Source: Haematococcus lacustris
Taxonomy: Eukaryota > Chlorophyta > Chlorophyceae > Chlamydomonadales > Haematococcaceae
Assembly (NCBI GenBank): GCA_030144725.1
Contig: JASKMD010000029.1
Span: forward strand, 15,162,280-15,226,279
Direction of reading: 5' to 3'
DNA length: 64,000 nucleotides
In this document: piece after piece, positions 47,918-59,501 of the stretch
Layout of the letters: the number at the start of each line of letters is the position of its first letter
Numbering within the stretch: position 1 is the first letter of the stretch
Program-made: the position numbers and the translations under genes
Notes under the pieces: model-generated
Told to the model about the DNA's origin: nothing
The model's input: only the letters and a program-made list of their open reading frames with translations
The model's database searches: none

Positions 47918-48671
47918 CTTTGACTCAGGGCGCGTTTCCAATGCACGGAGAGAAAGAGAAAAGAGATCGGAGAGAGAAAGAGAAAAAGAGAGAAAGAGAA
48001 AGAGAAAAAGAGATCGCCGCCAGCCCATGTCCCTCTAACTGCCGCCAACGGTCCGGATCTCTTTTCTCCCGTTTCCAATGCGCGGAGATAGAGACGAATA
48101 ACTCTCCTAGAGTGAGCTCCATTTCATCTCTTTTTCTCCGCTAGGGTCCTCCAGGCCGACCCCCCCAGGAGAAAAAGAGATGTGACCGAGAGATGTGACC
48201 TTTTGCACCGGAGCCGCAGCGAGAGCTGGGTTAGGCTAGGCTGTTTCTCCAGGGCATCGCTGTTTGACGTCCCGTTGCCAATGTCCCGTTGCCGCTTCTG
48301 CGTCGCCACCTAAGCCGCAGGAGCTGATGAAGAGGACAAATGCCCCGGAGATGGTCCTCGTCCGTATTGTTGCTGAGGGCGCATCAGCTGAGGGCGCATC
48401 AGCTGTTTGACGAGCACCGCAATTTCAACGCGGAGCAGTGCCATAGAGAGTTGTAGCCCCCCGGAGCATACTTAGCTAGTCCCGCTAGTGCGGAGAGTGC
48501 TTGACTAGTTAGCCTGATAAGCCCCGCAGCCTGACTTGCACAACTGCACTGACTTGCACGACTGACTTGCACGGCGCACTTTGTGCACTTGCGCCTGCGA
48601 TGCTTGACCCCATCATACCTGCCACCATCCCAGCTAACGGGACAATTGCGTCCTTGTTCCCATACCATATG

Positions 48672-49370
48672 AAAAGATCGCCCCCAGAGCTACAGCCAAC
48701 CCCCAAAGCTACAGCCGACCAGCCATGGCCTGCTCCAAGCACATTTACATCATAGTGAAACACCAGCCGAGCACTGTAGCTCTGCGTGTAGCTTTGGTTC
48801 GCGGGAAGGCTGCGTGTGTGCATTGGTTCGAACATTGGGGTCGCGGTTGCTTCGCCTTCCATCGCGACTGCACATTTGTTAAACATTCTCCCTTTGTTTA
48901 ACTTGTTAAACTTGTTTAACAAACCGGGTCGGAAAAGATCGCCCCCAGAGCTACAGCCAACCCCCAAAGCTACAGCCGACCAGCCATGGCCTGCTCCAAG
49001 CACATTTACATCATAGTGAAACACCAGCCGAGCACTGTAGCTCTGCGTGTAGCTTTGGTTCGCGGGAAGGCTGCGTGTGTGCATTGGTTCGAACATTGGG
49101 GTCGCGGTTGCTTCGCCTTCCATCGCGACTGCACATTTGTTAAACATTCTCCCTTTGTTTAACTTGTTAAACTTGTTTAACAAACCGGGTCGGAAAAGAT
49201 CGCCCCCAGAGCTACAGCCAACCCCCAAAGCTACAGCCGACCAGCCATGGCCTGCTCCAAGCACATTTACATCATAGTGAAACACCAGCCGAGCACTGTA
49301 GCTCTGCGTGTAGCTTGGTTCGCGGGAAGGCTGCGTGTGTGCATTGGTTCGAACATTGGGGTCGCGGTTG
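48672..49370. repeat. 261-bp tandem repeat, about 2.7 copies
   Basis: Units begin at 48672, 48933 and 49194, each with aaaagatcgcccccagagct, and are nearly identical. Because 261 is a multiple of 3, frames on both strands stay open across units; no known protein is encoded. Confidence 0.9.
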
Positions 49371-49466
49371 CGTAGGCGGTTGCGTAGGCGGTTGCGTAGG
49401 CGGTTGCGTAGGCGGTTGCGTAGGCGGTTGCGTAGGCGGTTGCGTAGGCGGTTGCGTAGGCGGCGG
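49368..49466. repeat. 12-bp repeat GGTTGCGTAGGC, about 8 copies
   Basis: A perfect short tandem array replaces the end of the third 261-bp unit. Confidence 0.9.
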
Positions 49467-51061
49467 CTGGAAAGTGGACTCCATGCATCTCTTTTCTCTT
49501 TTCTCCGTCCATTGGAAACGCGTTTGAATTCATGCACATGGGCGATCTCTTTTCTCTTTTCTCCGTCCATTGGAAACGCGCCCTCAGGCGACCCCAACTT
49601 TCAAAAAATGGCTGGAAATGATCGGAAACCGACCCCTGGTAATCAAAACGACGCCGCGTCTCAGCCACGTGGTTTCTATTTATGATTCGCGCATCCCTGG
49701 ATAGAGGACTCTGTCAGCTATGCGGTGCAGCTTGTAACATTAAATATTGTGCAGTGTGCTGAGTGCTAAGGCGGCTCAAATCTTGACATTCAAATGCATG
49801 CCAGTTTTGCTCATGCGGGCCTCGCCGCGACCGACCGCCGCGACCGACGTGGCCCAGTAGCCTCTGCAAACAGTCAGGGACAGTCGCCGCAGTCAAAACA
49901 ATGCACATGGCACGCCAAACCGATGACGCCCCTCCACCCATGCTCGGAAGTATACAACGCTGCTGCATTGCTTGACCGCTTCGTGAGTAGTACCTACTAC
50001 CTGGCCACTCTGTGAGGCCACACAAGGTGTGTAGGCCATTGCTACGTCACCTTGCTCGACTTGTTGGGTCCGGTCCCTCCCGCCCGCCCTCCGCTTGCGT
50101 GTCGAGCTGGTGTCCAGCTCCGCCCTGACCCCTGACCCCTGCTGCTCAGCTGGAGGGGGGGGCAGCCCAGGGGCAGCACCAGCACCAGCCGCCTGCTGCT
50201 GCCAGGGGGGTGCAGCACGAGGGGTGGGCAGCCCAGGGGCAGCACCAGCACCAGCCGCCTGCTGCTGCCAGGGGGGTGCAGCACGAGGGGTGGGCAGCCC
50301 AGGGGTGGGCAGCCCAGGGGCCCAGGGGTGGGAGGGGGTGGCGGGGCAGTGAGGGGGCTGGGAGGGGGTGGGAGGGGCTGTCAGGCTTCTGCGGGGGCTG
50401 GGAGGTGGTGGGGCTGCAAGGGGGTGCGAGGGGGCAGGGTCCAGGCGGTCATAGTAGGCTAGTCAACTTTGCAAGGCAGAGTCGGGTCACGCCAAAGTCA
50501 ATTACGGCGGGCCTGATTGATGAACTGCCGTGCTTTCTTTTCCAGCAGCTGTGTCGTAGAGTTACGAACAGTTTAATGACTCGATATTCTAAAAAGTCAC
50601 AGTGGTCAGCTTACAACATGCCGATTTGTGCAAGGGGGTACTTTTCTGTGTGACTGGCGTGAGAGAGGAACGCACCTCCCACATAACCCTGCGCGTTTGA
50701 TGCAATGTCCAGTCATCACTGGCCCCACGACGGTCTTCCGACACCGCCTGCAGCAATGAAAGGCTCGCGGAGCAAGCCTGGCGGGCTGAATTTAGATTGT
50801 ACTTCTGGCTCGATAGCAGGCGCAGCTCCATCACTGATGCCGTTACATACCACTATAGCAATCGGTTGTGAGCAGCTGAGGTGTGTCCGTGCTCGCTTGC
50901 GCCGGCACGGACTCTGATGCAAGGATTAACGCGCCGCTTGCCAGTAGATGCGGAGTAATTCGCAGGTGCCAATGCAACAAACGCTACCGAAATCTGTGCA
51001 CTTTGTAGCGAGTATTTGCATGAAGATTACCAACCCCATGTTGGGGACTCCTGACTTTGAC

Positions 51062-51771
51062 CCTCCTGCCTCTCTTAGCCCGTGTCATAGTACTTACCTC
51101 TTCTCGATGAGCTCCTTTTCCTTTGGTCCTCGAGATCTCCTCCTAGTTTGCTTCCCTCTTTTGCTTCACGTTCAGTTCAACTCTTCGGCTTTCTACCTTT
51201 GGAGGTTGGCTTCTATCCATTCAGCCCTGCCTCCTTAGTGTAACAACTACTACTCAGCCAGCCCAGGCTGCGGTTCTAGAAACCCCAGGCAGGGGAGGGG
51301 CACCTGGCTGCTTGGTGCGTTGCATATATATATATGTTAAACAGGCAAGACACCATCAAGTAGCATCACAATTGTGGCTATTGTTTCAGCTTAAGCAGTT
51401 GATAGTGCGCCAGGGGCAAGGCCAAGCAGTCATACTAGGCTGACGGGTACCACGGTATGAACCCAACTTCGTCATTGCCGTGCTCGTGTCTCTGCCTAGA
51501 TCTCAAGGCCCAAGACTACGCCCCAGATGGCGGCGCTGGTCATTCTATACGTCATGGCGGATTGGAAGTGGGAAAGCAGATGCGCGATGTGCTTGCTGAC
51601 CATGGACTCTTGGTGGGCGGGCGCATGCGGTAGCTCGCTACCTCAACAAAGGAACACCACATGTTTAAGGCAACCTTGAAGGCAATGTTTGCCACAATAC
51701 ACTCAGCCCCCATCCACCCCCAGCCTTGCCTGCCACCCTCATGCATCTCTCCATGTCACCCTTGGCCCTGC
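51062..51771. other. Spacer with one possible plus-strand terminal exon
   Basis: After tctgcctag (about 51499) the plus strand reads LKAQDYAPDGGAGHSIRHGG and KQMRDVLADHGLLVGGRMR-stop at about 51631, which could be a last exon of an unrecognised gene. Upstream there is only AT-rich and pyrimidine-rich sequence, including an atatatatata run at 51324. Confidence 0.25.
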
Positions 51772-54700
51772 TCACATGTTGAGGTACCCAATCACACTGT
51801 TCACATCTTTGTCACCCCTCCCAGAGCAGTTAATCACGATGCGCTCCCCACCCTTGAGGCTGGGGCAAAGCTTGTCTAAGAAGGCGATGGCATGGCTGGT
51901 CTCCAGAGCAGGGATAATCCCCTCCAGCTGGCTGAGCTGCTGGAACGCCTGTGCAGGCACACCCAGGCAGGTCATACTGGGTCACACACACGTCCTTATC
52001 ACAGTCACCTAGTCACATGACACCCGCACTGGCTATACATTGCTAGCCATAAGTAGGGCCAGCAGCAAGGCAGGAACAGCACGGCACACAACCACGGCAC
52101 ATAGACAGACCCTGCCTCCAAACTCTAGCTGCAGTGCCACGTCGTTGGTGGTGGGCAGCAGTGGTGTAGGGCATCACAGGTGCGCCTTCATCAGCCTTGC
52201 TGCCCCTCACCCCTCCCACCCCCTGTGCAGCCCTTACCGCAAGGGCCTCCTGGTCAGTGACAGCATGGTATTCTGCGCGTGAGGCGTCCATGAGGAAGGA
52301 GTGCTCAGGGCCGATGCCAGGGTAGTCCAACCTGGAGAAGCAAGGAACAGCAGGTGGAACAGTATTCCTGAGCAGCAGCAGTGTCTGACGGTAGCAGCGT
52401 TCACCATGGCAACGGTGCTGATGCAGCTGCTGATGTTGATGACGAGGCCATGAGTATCCTGATGTTTGCAGCCCTGACTTGTCTATGCCTGTGGCTTGTC
52501 TCCTCACCCTGCACTGATAGAGTGAGGGTCAATGATCTGGCCATCATCGTCCTGCAGGAGGTAGGACAGGGAGCCATGCAGCACGCCTGGCGAGCCCTTG
52601 GTCAGGGTGGCGGCGTGCTTCTTGGTTTCCACGCCTTCACCACCAGCCTGGGCAGGCAGCCAGCACAGCGGCATCGCGCGTCAGGAAGGGTGGGGGTCAG
52701 AGGTAGCTGACAGCGGAAGGAGAGAGCCAACAAGGCGCTGTGCACTGGCCAGCACTGCCATGCTAGAGAGGCATGAATGGCTAACACTGCTTCCTAGCCT
52801 GGGCATCCCAACATGGTGATGGCACTGCATGCATTTCAGAGAACAACAGCTGACCTCATCCTGTTAACAGTGCCCATGTGAAAGAGCTTCCTGCACCTGC
52901 CTTGCACCAAATGCCTCACACCTTGTCATGCAAGCTGTGCAGGGGCTCTCTTGGCATGGGGGCCAGCTGAATGACAGCCGGGTGACAAGCGTCATCTGTC
53001 AGTCAAGGTTGTGTTCTGACCGTGTACACTAGACTGTGTACAGCAGCACTAGACGTGCAACATGTGCTTGTCTCTGTATGGCTTTGTGCCTTTGCAAGGC
53101 TTGGGGCCAGGCTGTGTGGTGTGAGCTTTGTTCCCATTCACAACTGCCAAAGCGACGATGATGTCAGCCAGCCTTGAGGCACACCATTGCAAGAGTGCTC
53201 TGTACCAAGAACTGCTCCATACCATTCCTGGCCTTGCATACCCTTGCAATCCAGCCTGGCATCGTACAAATCCTATCTCTTAGCAGCACAGCACAAGGGC
53301 ACTGTGCAGCCCTCCCTCAAACACAATCCTACACATGTCCAGCCAGACACATAAACCCTGACAAGTGCACCAAGGACTGGCGTCCCCATATACCCTGCCA
53401 CTCACCTCCACACCAATCAGGCGGACGCTGTCCTCATCAATGAACTCGTTGAAAATGCCAATGGCATTAGAGCCTCCTCCCACGCAAGCCATCACAATGT
53501 CTGGCAGTCCACCCCACTTCTCCTGGCACTGAACGCGGGTTTCCCTCCCAATCACTGACTGAAAGTCACGCACGATCATGGGGTAGGGGTGGGGGCCAGC
53601 AGCAGAGCCCAGGATGTAGTGGGTGGTCTCCACGTTGGTCACCTGGGCAGCCATGACACCACATACTCCTCATGCACAGTGCTGATGGGGCCTTACCAGG
53701 GCCAAGCATGGAATGCTGCTGCTGTGGCTGGTAACAAGCCTGACGCTGCGGACGCCACCATCACTGACGCCGCCGCTGCTAACGCCATCGCTGCTGCCGC
53801 TGCCACTGTTGCTTAGCGTGCAGGAAGCAAACACTGACACCCTGACAAAGAAACCTGTCACTCACACATACAAAGCCATCCCCACCTCTTGGTTTAAGTA
53901 GCCTGCACCACCACACCCAGCCTAATGTTCGTAGCCCCCTGCAAACACTCACCCAATCCCTGATGGCTTCGCTGGTAGCATCCTTCAAGGTGGCCGTGCC
54001 ACTGTGCACCGGCCGCACCTCAGCGCCCATGAGCCGCATGCGGAACACATTCAGGGACTGACGCTCCATGTCCTGTGGAACCAGCACCACAGCGCCAGCA
54101 TTGAACACATTCCCAGAACCGCAGCTAGGGCCCCCATCAGCAGTACACCCAACATCAAGAGTGTGGCAGTGATTGGCTTGCTAGACATTTCTTGCACCTC
54201 ATTCAGATACGAAGGACTCAAGGCGAGCACAGACATACCCTGACATAACCCACAGATGCGTGCTGACACCTATTACACGTACCTTGGCGCCCATGTAGAT
54301 GATGCACTTCAAACCCAGGCGAGCACACACAGTGGCCTGCATGATTCAAAGCTCACCACAATTGGTATCAATGATAGCTGGCATACTGGAGGGAGACATG
54401 CACAAGGTCAGTGCGCTCACCGTGGCAACACCGTGCTGGCCAGCTCCTGTCTCTGCGATGATGCGGCGCTTGGTCATCCGCTTGCACAGCATGGCCTGCC
54501 CAAGAGAGTTGTTGATTTTATGAGCTCCTGTGTGGTTCAAGTCTTCACGCTTCAGGTAGATCTCTGGGTGGCTGCCGTCTGGCCTGCGAGTTGTACCACG
54601 CATTCACTGAAGAGGGACCTTATGACACATGTCATCACAGGTTACAACCTGCCAGCTCTCTGCACCCATAACACAGCAAATCAGTCAGAATGCACACACT

Positions 54701-55232
54701 TTGCGTAATACTTCGACAGCCGCTCTGCGTAGTACAGGGGCGTCTCGCGGCCTACATAGTCCTTCAATACAGCGTTCAGCTCAGCCTGCATCGTCACATA
54801 GCTAGGGGCAGAGTGTCAACGCTGCAGGCCAGCGACGTGCTAACAAGATATTCGGGTGTGCGGCCACTTGCCTGAAATGCAGGGTCTGCCTGTGCCTTCA
54901 TGTATTCCTCCTCCAGCTCTTGCAATGCTGGAATCAATGTCTCTGGCACGTACTTGCCCCCGAACCTGGTCACAACTTGAACAAACTGTGCTGACACTTC
55001 ACGCGAGTGGCACGAGCCAGGATGCCCACATCATCAATCAAGTAGCTCACTTGCCAAAGCGTCCATTCACATCTGGCCTCTGAATGCTGCGCACACTCAG
55101 CCGTTCCGGAGCTGCGATGCTTTGCACTCGCAGTGGCCGACGGCTGACCCGGCCCCGTGGCACCTGCGACACATAGTTGCTGCTGTGGCATGCTACGTCC
55201 ATTGCTGCCCGGGGGCCTGTTCTGACGTTCAT
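51772..55232 (-). CDS. TSB: Tryptophan synthase beta subunit, plastid-targeted type
   Basis: Ten exons join in phase to 448 residues: 55232-55051, 54965-54872, 54785-54700, 54583-54421, 54336-54283, 54072-53953, 53642-53406, 52647-52508, 52331-52238, 51948-51772. It makes L-tryptophan from indole and serine with PLP. The first about 55 residues are Arg/Ser/Ala-rich (transit-peptide-like). Then come [48 protein letters not shown] (PLP Lys about 143), [12 protein letters not shown] (catalytic Glu), VGGGSNAIG (phosphate loop), [15 protein letters not shown] and [12 protein letters not shown]. Every conserved block of the family is present and the frame is intact. The intron after exon 2 is GC-AG (CAG/gcaagt). 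An upstream in-frame ATG exists, so the start is the less certain point. Confidence 0.95.
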
Positions 55233-55431
55233 CTTGTGGTCCTCTGCCTCTGTGGCTTTCGAGGCACTTGGCACTGATTGGTTCAAAAACGGTTGCGGCT
55301 CAAATTCTGAACCCTTCAGCCCTCTTGCCACCGCTACTTGGCCTGCTTGAAGGTCTGCAGTCACACATGCTAAGACACATGGCACACATGTGTAAGGTGG
55401 AGTTCAGCAGCAGGCCAGGTTGTAAGGTAAT

Positions 55432-56302
55432 TAGGGAGCGTCCGGACCCGTGTAACGTTACATGTTACATTGTTATGTTATGTTACATGTTACATCCCGT
55501 ATACGTACACGTGCCGGTCATGTTACATAGCCTTCTTAGCTGCTCGGCTCAATTACAGTGAGCTTGTACACCCCGCCGCACTGGTCGCAACTGCTCCCGC
55601 ACCTAGAAATATTTTTGGGGTCGCGGGCCGCGGACTGCAGCTCGGCAAGTTCTAGCAGCTGCTGATGGCTGCTGCGAATGTTCCCAAGCAGCAGGTCTAC
55701 AACAGTGTCACATTGGCAGCAGATGTTGTACTTCAGCAAGTTCGCAAATGACTGGCTCTTTCGTTTAGCGACGGCATTGTGGTGTGCCAGTGCGGCTGAG
55801 CTTGGCGTCGCTAACATGAGCCAGCTGGCTCAAATGCAAGCTTGACGGTGCACCCAGCATCTCCAAAAAGCGCAGCCCCGAGCAAAGTTTTGGCCCACTG
55901 CCGCGAGAGGACCGGGGTGAAGCAATGCCTGCAGGCATTCAGCGGGCTGTCAGGCGCAGGATCGCACTCTCGTCACGCACTCTCGTCACGCAGCAACTTC
56001 TGACTTCTACTTCTACTTCAAATTCCACTTCTACTTCTACTTCTACTTCTTCTTCTACTTCTGACTTCTACACGCAACAACTTCTGGCTTTTGCACAACC
56101 TTAATATGCATGTCCCGGTGCCGGGACGTGTGCGATTGGCGTAGCACCGTGCGGCATGCGATGAACGCTTAGTCTGCTATACGCCCGTGATGCCAGGAAC
56201 CCCGTAATCGTTAGCATGTAACATCCCGTGTAACATCCCGTGTAACACCCGTAAATGTAACAGTTACATGTACGTACATGTACGTACATGAGACGCTCCC
56301 TA
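55432..56302. mobile_element. 871-bp MITE with 8-bp target duplication
   Basis: Ends are TAGGGAGCGTC and the exact inverted GACGCTCCCTA, flanked by AAGGTAAT on both sides (55424-55431 and 56303-56310). Subterminal regions are rich in GTTACATGTAAC-type palindromes. An 8-bp TSD fits hAT-type non-autonomous elements. A 93-residue minus frame inside (NICCQCDTVVDLLLGN; RCGSSCDQCGGVYKLTV) is not recognised. Confidence 0.78.
55996..56085 (+). repeat. TTCTAC-type hexamer repeat
   Basis: An imperfect array of acttctacttct units inside the MITE. Confidence 0.8.
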
Positions 56303-56459
56303 AAGGTAATCCTAGCGTTTGTAGTTGCTTCACGTTGCTATTATTCAAGTCTTGGATTGGCTACAGCCTAACTCCTGGCAGCTGCTACTGGGCCCTACCC
56401 AAGCGAAAGCTGGCTTCGAGACCGATTACGTTGCCATGACGGTGTCAGCAAACCGCCGG

Positions 56460-57330
56460 TGCTAGGCCACCGACGTAGAGTTGCTGCTGATTTGCCACAA
56501 GCCGTTCAGTTGCGGCTTCACGTGGGCCAGCCAGGTCTTGGTTACTGTTCCGGTAGTACTGCCCCGCGTCCTGCGCCACACAGAGAACACGGTACGCCAC
56601 CGTGGTCATGCTAATCTCGCCGGGGTCGCCGGGGTCGCGAACCTTGCGGCGAGGGTCGGGCAGCAATGCACCCCAACAGGCACACCCCTGCTGCCAATGG
56701 TGCTGCTGCCGCTGAAGCCTGCGGCCCCATAGGCCAGGGCCAGGGGGCGACCTGTGGCAGCTGAGATGCAGCGTACCTTGGCACCCCTCACAGTTTGCAG
56801 CCAAAGGCACACAAGAAGAGACACACTGTGAGCTCAAGTCAAGCCATGGCAAAGATAAACATTGTGGCACACAAACTGGCACACATAGTGGCTGGGTACG
56901 GCCTACTCACCTCAGCCCAGAACTTAGCCACCGTGCGCTGCTTGCCTCGGTACAGCCGGAACCTGGCGTTGGACCAGCGCCGCTTTGACAGCTCGGACCA
57001 CATGTCGGGCCAGGTGGCCAGCACCGCTGCAGCGAGACGGTGTAGTTAGTACCTTGCGTGATGCCACTCTGCTGGTAGTACTACTCCGCAGTCAGGCTCC
57101 GATGCCACACGGACTTCATAGCGCCGGAGGGGTGCCGCTCCTCGTGGGCCACTGTCGCCATGTTGATCTTGCCCGGGTCGCAGCCCAGCCAATTGGCGTC
57201 GAGGTGCGCCAGCGGGCTGACAGCGCCCTCCTCCTTGCCCATGCAAGGCAGCTTCTCAGGCGGCTCTGCTGGCTTGGGGCGCGTGAACATCACGCTGGCC
57301 GCGACTCCGTCAGTGTGCACCACCTGCGCG
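56460..57330 (-). pseudogene. Fanzor-C N-terminal half with RuvC-I, plus a second RuvC-I block
   Basis: The minus strand reads LDANWLGCDPGKINMATVAH (RuvC-I-like, Asp), then a TAG just before YYQQSG. Exon 57026-56911 follows (TWPDMWSELSKRRWSNARFR, YRGKQRTVAKFWAE), then KVRCISAATGRPLALAYGAA and GFSGSSTIGSRGVPV (about 56790-56665). Instead of continuing to RuvC-II, the sequence enters another RuvC-I-like block, DPGDPGEISMTTVAYRV and GQYYRNSNQ (56640-56460), so two different copies are joined. The family is inferred from motif order and resemblance to the C-terminal lineage-C pieces. Confidence 0.55.
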
Positions 57331-57960
57331 AATGTATGCCCGCGGTTGGGGCGGAGAGATGCGCAGCTCTCTCGCTATCTCGCTATATCGCTATATCTCC
57401 ATAAATGCAATGGCGCACGAGTCGCAGTCGCAAGCAACCGGTTCCGAGGTTGGGCAGGTCGGGCAAGAAGGCGTTCCACCAGGTGGCCACCTGGTCACCC
57501 CCGCCATTGGCTGCACCCCTGATAAAATCTTTCTGGTCTTTAAGAGTTTTTCAACGATTCCTGCGAAGGGCGGTGAAGCTCATCAAGGCGAAGCTAGCGA
57601 AATGCTCGGGCTGATGTGCATCTGTGCCGGGGCGGGCGGGGGTGCTGGAAGATTGGGTCGCGTTGTGCCGGGGACAGCCTGCTTAATGGGGCTGTGCTCG
57701 GCAAACAGCTATCGCGCTCAGCGGCCCAGCGACATGGACGGGGATTTTTTTTTTGAAATTTTGTCGGGCGCAGGACCCCCCCTGACATGTGTTCTAGTGC
57801 TAGTGCTAGTGCTGGTGAGATGTATTAGAGTGATTGTACGGCTTGTGGCCTGTCCCTGCACCCGAGCAGCGTGCAACTCGTGTCGCGTCACCCCATGTCA
57901 AACTTCCTCCAAATGGGCACTTTTCCGGCCCCCTCAGGTGCATGTCTGCCTGCTTTTCCG
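57331..57960. other. Possible 5' remnants of the Fanzor-C copy
   Basis: The minus strand 57400-57530 reads GAANGGGDQVATWWNAFLPD then LPNLGTGC. Part of it (ccgccattggctgcaccccc-like) recurs inverted at 58983-59008. No certain assignment. Confidence 0.25.
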
Positions 57961-57970
57961 GCCCCCTCAG

Positions 57971-58396
57971 TCAGTCTTTTCCGGCCCCCTCTGTCTTTTC
58001 CGGCCCCCTCAGGTGCATGTCCCTCAGGTGCATGTCTGCCTGCTGCTGCTGCTGCAGTTGGTGCTGTTCAGCCACCAGCTGCTCCCTCAAGTGCAAGTCA
58101 GCCTGCTGCTGCTGCAACTGGTGCTGCTGCTCTACCACCTGCTGCTCCTTGCGTTGAATTTCTTCCCGCTGGATGTCAAGCATCTGTTGCTGTAGATCTT
58201 GCAAGCGCTGGGTGTCAGCAACTTGCTGCTCCCTCAGCTGCAGGTCAGCCTGCAGCTGGTGCAACTGTGCCTCATAAGCACGAGCATCAGCCTGTGCTTT
58301 GGCCTCAGCCTCAGCAGCCCTGCGCTGTGCCAGAGCCTCTCTCCCTTTCTGGGCATTGTCACATGTAGCCTTAACTCCCCTTTTCTTGCCAACCAT
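57971..58396 (-). CDS. Coiled-coil Gln-rich protein of unknown function
   Basis: A 141-residue frame starts MVGKKRGVKATCDNAQKGRE and is followed by heptad-rich, Gln/Glu-rich sequence (LQLREQQVADTQRLQDLQQQ). It ends in a run of near-repeats (MHLRDMHLRGPEKTEG). It may be a first exon or an element-borne gene; I do not recognise it. Confidence 0.35.
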   Translation of the reverse strand: MVGKKRGVKATCDNAQKGREALAQRRAAEAEAKAQADARAYEAQLHQLQADLQLREQQVADTQRLQDLQQQMLDIQREEIQRKEQQVVEQQHQLQQQQADLHLREQLVAEQHQLQQQQQADMHLRDMHLRGPEKTEGAGKD

Positions 58397-59430
58397 GGCC
58401 TACACAGCGTCAAACTCTCGTAACAGCTCAGTTCCAGCATATTTTTTAGTAATTCTTGCCGTTCGTGGTTTCTCAGGAGCCACAGGCAACAATGCGGAGA
58501 ACATCTTGTGCAACCAAGAAATAGCTGCCACATGTGGACTGTACCTGTGTTCAACAGGAAGCCGCTGTCGCGGTCACGCTCCCAATCCATTGGCCAATCC
58601 GCAATGCCATCGACCTGCAGGGCGTTATTGGATGACCAGAGGTGACACCCAAGAGCAGGGGGCAAGGGAGCAGGCCGGGACGCAGCGGGTGAGCTTAAGA
58701 GAGGGTCTCGATGCGTGCTGGGACGTTGCAACACTGTTGCGTGCTAACCTGAAAAGTTGGCATGTCCAGTCAGGTTGCGCCATTCACGCCGCTCTGGGTC
58801 CAGGCTGCCTATAGCCGTCGCTATATGTGTGTGCGATGCTTCAGAACACGTCGCGTGTTGGGGGCCAGCCACCCGGCAAACCGCTGGGGCTGGCTGCACT
58901 CTAGTCAGGCCATCGCCAGCTCATCGCACCAATCGGCGGCCTCATCCGTGCAAAGATGAGCAAGTTTTTATCTCATGAGCCATGGGGGTGCAGCCAATGG
59001 CGGGGGTGACCACCTGCAACCAACATCAGCCGCATCAACACTCTTGAGGTCATTTAAAGAACATCAGTCAATGGTGCCACAAGCAATATTCCTCAAGCAA
59101 AATGCTCGAGCAATAAACACAAACGCCACGCAGCTTGTGTGATGTTGTTGCATAACACACACGCAAGCTGACTGAGAACTGACCTGCAAAGTTAACCCAC
59201 CTTCCTGTCCTTGGACCTTTTACGTACTTCCCAGGCTTCGCTGGTTTTCTGTTGGGGATTCCTGGAGTTTCGTCATGCAAAACATGGCTAGGGTTTGCGT
59301 TGTTACAAGTTGATTTCCCAGATGTGCGACCGTCGCCACTGGCTGTCACGCATGCTTCTGCGCTCCCTCGGCTGGGGGATGTTCCTCCTACCCAAATCCG
59401 TGAATGTGGGGTCGTGAAGAGCATGGCATG
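58397..59430. other. Region with unassigned minus-strand exon-like pieces
   Basis: The minus strand holds VDGIADWPMDWERDRDSGFL (58610-58545), LDPERREWRNLTGHANFS (58812-58757) and, from an ATG at 59424, LFTTPHSRIWVGGTSPSRGS leading to PGKYVKGPRTGRWVNFAG with a donor-like end near 59185. These could be parts of one minus-strand gene sharing a promoter with the plus-strand gene at 59502; phases were not resolved. Confidence 0.25.
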
Positions 59431-59501
59431 CGCCTGCGTTGAGCCTGTCTGTGCAGCTGCTCATCTGCGAGCTCGGGCTTGACCGTCGCGACCCAGTCTC
59501 C

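Larger units (their letters stand above)
47928..49583. mobile_element. 1656-bp nested DNA transposon with 3-bp TSD
   Basis: The inverted ends GGGCGCGTTTCCAATG (47928-47943) and its exact complement (49568-49583) continue imperfectly for about 45 bp (agagaaaagagat). The target TCA is duplicated at 47925-47927 and 49584-49586. A 3-bp TSD with G-rich TIRs is what PIF/Harbinger-type elements show. No transposase is visible; the body holds a 261-bp tandem repeat and a 12-bp repeat. Confidence 0.7.
47925..51054. mobile_element. hAT-like element copy 2, interrupted by a nested element
   Basis: The outer TSD CTTTGAC is at 47918-47924 and 51055-51061. The element begins TCA (47925-47927), is interrupted, and resumes TCAGGCGACCCCAAC at 49584. 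It ends GTTGGGGACTCCTGA at 51054. It carries on the minus strand the same C-terminal coding (STRKRRAGGRDRTQ-type) and the 60-residue frame found in the other copies. Confidence 0.72.

Noticed and set aside
48509..49597. 362-residue minus-strand frame across the 261-bp repeat
   Set aside because: Unit length is a multiple of three so the frame persists. It has no family signature and lies within a non-autonomous transposon.
51772..55232. TSB as bacterial contamination or a recent bacterial transfer
   Set aside because: Ten spliceosomal introns and a transit-peptide-like leader show a resident nuclear gene.
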